From Crambe crambe (Eukaryota > Porifera > Demospongiae > Poecilosclerida > Crambeidae), in assembly GCA_963924555.1 (NCBI GenBank), contig OZ004591.1, forward strand, positions 2,418,001-2,482,000: 64,000 bases of DNA, given 5' to 3'. Position 1 is the first letter of the stretch. Every line of letters starts with the position of its first letter. A model generated the notes under the pieces. It saw only the letters and a program-made list of their open reading frames with translations. It made no database searches and was not told the origin of the DNA. Shown here piece after piece: positions 58,645-64,000 of the stretch. Position numbers and translations under genes: made by a program.

Positions 58645-58859
58645 TTGTAAATAGAGCATAGGCTTCACAATAGGCTCCATCTTCAGCTGGTGGACAGACA
58701 AGCCACTCTTTAAGTCAATGTATATGGAATGCTCTATTCCATACTCAGTATGGATAGCTTATGCTTTGTTTATTGGTAGATATGTGGTTGATACATGTGG
58801 TTGTAACTGTTTGTATAACTCTACACTTTTAATTAACTCTAAGTGTAGCCATGGTACAG
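58645..58859 (-). pseudogene. Unidentified coding-like fragment (copy B)
   Basis: Counterpart of 15075-15289 with the same internal TAA, so the stop predates the duplication. Confidence 0.4.
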
Positions 58860-59260
58860 TTTACTTAGGCTCTGTTCAATTTGATGCATCCCCTGGAAGT
58901 CTTATCTGAGCACTGGTATCACCCTCTTCTGAAACCAATTCTCCATGAATTGTGGGTTCTGTGATATGAATTCCTTGATCAACTAACTTGAGTGATTCAG
59001 TTCTGTTGTGTATGTTCCCTCTCAATGTGGACTCCATGGTGATATGAAATAACATGGACACATGTTTCCATGTCCTGATTCATTTCTATAATAGGACACT
59101 CTTCCAGGACACTCCACTAAGTGTCTACATGAGAGATTCCACACCCTCTTTTTGATGTATTGAGTAAACCTTTATGCAGTAGTAGTATTATGTGTATACC
59201 TTTACAACCTCTGGACAACCAGCAAGTTCTACAGGAACTCCATGTACCATCCCCACCAGA

Positions 59261-61200
59261 TAGGTATGTAATGTGCTATGATCCTACTCAGAAGAATTCC
59301 TGGAAGTATACTTGTCCCCATCAGATACGTGCTGTAATCCTGCCCTCATCTCCTTATCCTTACCAGATACAGAATCCCTTGACTACACTTCTCCACATTG
59401 TCTGACATTGTAGTAGGTAATATTTATAGACTCATTGAGACTTCCCCGTCAATATTCTCATAATCCGAGCTACTATGAATACCATGTGAAAGCATTGCAC
59501 TTTTCCTTTTGATTAGTGCATGCCTTGAACCATTGTAGGACTCTTATCTTGCCATTGTTAATTTTTTTTCCTTGGCTGTCATTTTTGTTACCTTATTATT
59601 TGTGGATACTAAGACTTAGTGGTTTGGTGGGTGCTTATATTTAGTTTTAGAAGATACAGCCACCAATTCTTCATAATAAGAGTTCTACTGATTTGTATGG
59701 CTGTCCTGATTGTGGTTTTTTGTTGTCGTTGGTGTTGCAATAATTCTCCATCTTCTTCGTAACTTTAATCGAATGACTTCATAATTACCTTCTTGTAAAA
59801 TGTTAAATTTAGTACCCCCACCCCCTTATTGTCTAGAACTCATCCTTTGAAGCATTTCTGAATACAACCCCGAGGGAGATCCCCTCTACAGTATGTATAC
59901 TTGTTAGCAAAACTCTCAAATCCGATAGAACTGCCAAATCTAATGCAGAATCACATCAATTCTCTATCAGTTATGTCCTGACATGTACATATGTGCATCT
60001 TGGTTCTTGTTTTAAATCACCTTCTTGTGAACCAGTTGCATATTCTCTCTACACTCTTTTTTGATACCAGCATTGTGGTTCACTGACAGTTATCACCTCA
60101 GTTCCATCATGCATTCTCTCTATGCCTAGTGAAACCAGCATTAAACTAGTGTTGTATCACCCTCTTGTGAAACCAGTTCCAGCAATCATAATCTTCTTTA
60201 CTCCCCTCTTGTGAACCAGTTTTCCTTGAAAATGTTTTGATGATGGCAGTAGATATGTCATTGTTTGTGTGTCATTGTTTGTGTGCATAAGAGCTGGTCT
60301 TAGAGATGTTTGAGGAGACACTGTTTACTATGACCACCCATGGGACAGGAAGGTGATCTTGGCTGGTATAGGTGCTGTTAGGACATGCATAATGGCCTTA
60401 ATTGTGAGGTGGTCTCATTATAGGGTGGTCTCATTATAGGGTGGTCTAATAAGACAGGTTTCACTGTAAAAGTTCCCTGTTTTCATCTCGTAGTAGATTA
60501 ATCTGAAACATGCCACTCAGATATTATTGTCTTGTATGCCATATTTTCCATGAAAGAGTTATGAACAGAAAACGCTACTAGTTTGGAACCCATGAAAACT
60601 CCATAAAAACTCGTATAAAAATCGTTTTTCATGTGTTGTACCCCATGAAACATTAACATTTCATAGCACGAGTGTATGTGAAAAAGGAATCCAAAGGCTG
60701 TGAAAAAATTTTTTCATATGATTTTCATGTCCTTTTCATGGCCATTCTATTTTCATGAGAAAAAATTTCACGTGGTTTTCATAACTATTTTTCTTCATGA
60801 AAAATTATTGTGGGTGATTTCATAGGTCCGTTTCATGTCTCTTTAGTGGGCAATAAACTGAATTTTAACCTAAAAATTCTAGTTCCCAAAGAACTGACAC
60901 CATAAAATGTTATGTTCATTGCTTACGTAAAATAAAAAAATAAGAAAAAAATTGTGAATGTTTCATGAAAATTTGGAAATTGTCACCTTCTTCACTATGA
61001 CCCATCTGTCTTTCATTTTTCGGCAACTAAAATCACTAATGTAGATTGATCTATAGATAGAGTTTGAGTCCTCAAACACCACCACTTTTAATGCACTGGT
61101 AATTTAATTATATGTAAGGTACAAGTTGGTCAAATTTTTGTGGTATTTTTATCACTTACCATCTAGTCTAACTTCCAAATAGAGCACAGGCTTCACAATA
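59261..61200. repeat. Duplicated non-coding sequence (copy B)
   Basis: Matches 15691-17004 and then 17438-17640. Minisatellite units lie at about 60005-60225. At 60620-60840 there is a cluster of TTTTCATG/CATGAAAA phrases able to form many hairpins. A second decayed copy of the 15075 fragment ends near 61200. Confidence 0.6.
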
Positions 61201-61217
61201 AGCGCTTCTTTATGCAG

Positions 61218-61520
61218 TACCAGTGTTATCAAGTGCATTGAAGTCAACCTCTGGACAACCAGCAAGTTCTACAGAAACTCCATGTAAGTAGGTAATCTTT
61301 ATGTATACCAAAGAATCAAGCTTAAGAAAGATTGTCTCCTCTCTGTAAAGGTTGATTGTGACTCGCTGTCTGAGAAGCTGAGGAACTATGTAGGCACATT
61401 TGGGAAGAACAGGATACGATTTCGTGAGGTAAAAAGTTAATGTTGAGTATTTGATTTGATTGCAACCTTTTTAATCAGGTATGATTGACGAATAAAGAAG
61501 TAACTCAACAATAATATGAC
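61218..61520 (+). pseudogene. RRP1: RRP1 3' end, decayed copy (copy B)
   Basis: 61218-61286 (TSVIKCIEVN, QVLQKLH) and 61351-61428 (VDCDSLSEKLRNYVGTFGKN) match RRP1 exons 7 and 8. The terminal exon from about 61480 is degenerate (GAATAAAGAAG gives a stop). There is no MITE in the intron, unlike 18481. Confidence 0.7.
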
Positions 61521-63080
61521 ATCTACTTTCACCAAGAAGGAAAGTGAACAAGAATGACAGTGACTATTTGTACAATAATATTATTGATACATAATTATTC
61601 AGAAGAAAGAAAAGCAAACATTATCACCCAATGAAAATGAAAAAGAGTAAAGATTGATAGCCACCTAATGTCTATGTACATTGTTGGTCTCTGTCAGTCA
61701 GTGACTTCCCTGGCACAACACACATCAGCTTGTAACTGGATGAGCCACTCCACAACTATACAGATATAAGAACAGTGAATGCATGGTAGGTAAAGGGTCA
61801 CCACTACAAGCATTAACAGTAGTATTTAACAACATTCCCATTGTGGGTAAAGCACATAGTGGGTCCCACGGTAGTATGGTAGGTAAAGGGTTCTCACTAT
61901 AACAGCGAAAAATCTACAACTTGTAACAGGTCTGGACTGCCCCACATACCAGTTATGACCAGTACACCAGTCTGTAACGGGTCAGTAAAATCTACAAGTC
62001 TGTAACAGGTCCATAATTTTGGACTGTATCAGACCTGCTGCCCCACCGACTTTATAACAGTAGTACTAGACAACATACTAAGAGGCCTGGGTTTTTCACT
62101 GGTAAGTGAAAGAAGTAATTGAAGCTTTAACACTGCAGTCAAGATGGAGTGAGAGCACATGACCCTCCCTTATCAATTATTTTCTCCGAGAATAGCACAT
62201 GCTCTATAGGGTCAATGATCACTGGCAATGGATGACATTGAGCCACCACCACCCTCTCCATGAAGCCACGAAGGGAAAGGAGGAATTGGTTCAACCACCA
62301 TTCCTAAAGTAAACCTGTTTGTAGGCTGGGACTAACAGGTAAGGGATTTGGTGTTGGTTTGGGGAAGCAGTGGACCACTAGAAGTAACAGTCCATTCATG
62401 TTAAGATGAACTATAATGAGACACACTAGGATGGATAACTCTCATGATGAACCTCATGAAACACTAGGACGACTCACCAAGAGAATACACTAAACAGTCC
62501 TGAAAGATCTGTTTGCTGAGGTAGACATTGACATCTTGAGGTACAGCTACACAGTTCACATACAAAGAGAAACACGAAAGTGATCAATCTGGTAAAGGGT
62601 CACTACTCTCAAAAACAATATGTATGAAGTTCCAACATTAGTAGTGGACAACACCCAATGCCCTTCCATGATACTCACTATAACATACACATAGTAGTAT
62701 TATACTCACACAGTGGAATTTTATTCCATGGGTGTATCTCACGGTAGGTAAAGGGTCATCACTACTACATACACACAAGAGGGGGACTCGTTACTATCAT
62801 GGACCTTAAATTTTATGTGACCATGTTAAGGTAATCCTTTATAGGGGGCCTGGTATATGTGATCTCACGGGAGCATAGAATTGACCCAGAACCAACCCAT
62901 GAGACGCGTGCAGTATGTAAAATTATTACAACACTTAGCGAGGATGTAACAACTCATACATCATAAAGGATGTTCACTTGAGGTCAATAGGAATATTGAT
63001 GTGAATAGTTAGTCATGTGACCATGTACTGTTTATTGGAGCTTCTGGAGGTTAATTATTATTAATTACATATCTCACTCA
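61521..63080. repeat. Duplicated non-coding region with GGTAAAGGGTCA motifs
   Basis: Counterpart of 19171-20457. At about 61915-62030 a phrase (AATCTACAA.TTGTAACAGGTC) is repeated three times in tandem. No gene seen. Confidence 0.55.
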
Positions 63081-63084
63081 CATC

Positions 63085-63150
63085 AGTTCCTCCAGTGTAG
63101 GATCATGTGCACTTCTTCTCCTGTTCCTGCCGAGTATGCAAAGGTACACT
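63085..63150 (-). pseudogene. ITPA: ITPA exon fragment out of order (copy B)
   Basis: Same as 20457-20520, a displaced second copy of the CTFAYSAG exon downstream of the last exon. Confidence 0.65.
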
Positions 63151-63196
63151 GGGCATGTTGTATGTTAACAATGCAAGAAGTCTGGATACACAATTC

Positions 63197-63409
63197 CTAC
63201 AATTCTCCCTTTAGTTTCTTAGTGTCTGGTGGTTTGTGTTCAGTGTTCTCCTTCAAGTACTCACTGAGAGCGTTCACTGCCTTGAAACGATGGGATATTG
63301 TGTTCTTGACTTCAGAGTCCAATTCTGCATAGGTCTTATCAAACCCCTCGGGTTGGAATATGGGGTCCCAGCCAAAGTCAGGAGGTCCCCGAGCTTGAAC
63401 TATTTGTCC
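63197..63409 (-). CDS. ITPA: Inosine triphosphate pyrophosphatase, last exon (intact)
   Basis: 71 codons including the stop. [20 protein letters not shown], then [11 protein letters not shown], then [14 protein letters not shown], followed by a lysine-rich tail ([11 protein letters not shown]). DFGWDP and SHR are the conserved C-terminal signature of the family that lines the base pocket. Acceptor GATACAG. The gene continues leftward in gene direction from 63625-63700 and beyond the window. Confidence 0.88.
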   Translation of the reverse strand, partial: GQIVQARGPPDFGWDPIFQPEGFDKTYAELDSEVKNTISHRFKAVNALSEYLKENTEHKPPDTKKLKGEL

Positions 63410-63624
63410 CTGTATCACAAAAACAAACAAACAAAACAAGCAAATAAAAGATAAAACAAAAATCAAACAATCACTTCCATTTTGACATGAATGTGTTCTT
63501 TTGGGGTCATAGGCATGTTATACTTAGCAACAGAGTCTCGATACTAGTGGAGACTAGAATGTTCTTGAAAATGGAGTAGATAGTGTAAGGGGATATCCTT
63601 ATAAGGACACCATTAGCGAATCTC

Positions 63625-63702
63625 CAGCACTCACATCAGTTCTTCCAGTAAATAAGATCACTTCTTCTCCAATTCATGCGGAGTATGCAAAGGTACACTG
63701 GG
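63625..63702 (-). pseudogene. ITPA: ITPA penultimate exon with in-frame TGA
   Basis: Minus strand: YAQCTFAYSA, TGA, IGEEVILFTGRTD, donor GTGAGT. Position and phase 0 fit the last exon at 63409 (GRTD|GQIV). GGA appears to have mutated to TGA, so copy B ITPA may also be inactive, unless this is a sequencing error. Confidence 0.75.
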
Positions 63703-64000
63703 CATAATTATGCAGACTTGTCTGGGTAGGCTGCTAACAGGTCATTCAGACCTACCAATTAACAATACAAAAATATTTGGTAAAGGGTTAACAATGTCGA
63801 GTTTTTAAGTCACTCTTTGAGTACTCACCTTGATGACCCAGTTAAAAAAAAATAAAATAAAATAAAAAGATTCTGAATGATAATGATACAGATAATCATT
63901 ACGAAAAGATGACCTGGAATAGGACATGATGCTCTACAAAGGGCAACCCAAATGTTCACTTCCAATAGTGCTAACACATTTTTAGAGGATAACTTCTTTA
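63703..64000. other. No further feature seen
   Basis: Presumed ITPA intron; an A/T-rich (AAAAT)n-like tract at 63843-63868. Confidence 0.5.

Larger units (their letters stand above)
37494..63547 (+). repeat. Segmental duplication, copy B
   Basis: Same order and orientation as copy A. Main correspondences: 37505=12, 48041=5401, 49550=6901, 50565=7882, 52674=8967, 54188=10483, 55778=12040, 56386=12649, 57650=14090, 63197=20558. Between about 41400 and 48000 the copies do not align simply: B has about 5-6 kb extra and lacks the counterparts of 4068 and 5076. Confidence 0.92.

Overview
The window looks like nuclear DNA of an early-branching animal, most probably a demosponge (Amphimedon-like). 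The reasons are short GT-AG introns in AT-rich DNA, a metazoan GTPase / ZU5 / death-domain gene, animal housekeeping genes (ITPA, RRP1, succinyl-CoA ligase beta), a kelch gene, and many small terminal-inverted-repeat elements. No database search was possible, so the organism is an inference. I recognised no rRNA, tRNA or CRISPR.

The layout is one large segmental duplication around a unique core. Copy A (about 1-20900) and copy B (about 37494-63547) carry the same series of blocks in the same orientation. Each begins with the ZU5/ZU5/death-domain part of a GTPase gene (A: 12-3286, its 5' end lies outside the window; B: complete, 35325-40479, with a frameshift inside the death domain). Each continues with about 15-20 kb of decayed, repeatedly duplicated exons of a succinyl-CoA ligase beta-subunit gene, a roughly 45-55 bp minisatellite, small transposon-like insertions and fragments of RRP1. 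Each ends with a minus-strand ITPA exon. Copy B also holds about 5-6 kb of extra duplicated material (about 42540-47990).

The core between the copies holds the ITPA (minus) and RRP1 (plus) pair, whose starts are 100 bp apart (20558-23224, both damaged); a featureless stretch (23225-25050); a six-blade kelch-repeat gene spread over 25122-33291 with long introns; a broken partial copy of the GTPase start (34873-35007); and the intact GTPase gene.

The most informative signals are: (i) at least 11 copies of one succinyl-CoA ligase exon, with neighbouring exons of the same gene in various states of decay; (ii) four insertions whose target sites can be read from an unoccupied paralogous site or from homologous flanking sequence in the window; (iii) the GTPase protein built from two tandem ZU5-UPA-like modules with identical exon phases; (iv) a one-base frameshift separating otherwise similar death-domain exons in A and B; (v) uneven A/B divergence, which suggests gene conversion.

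Coordinates of exons come from reading splice sites and phases by eye. Domain names rest on recognised motifs, not on profile searches.
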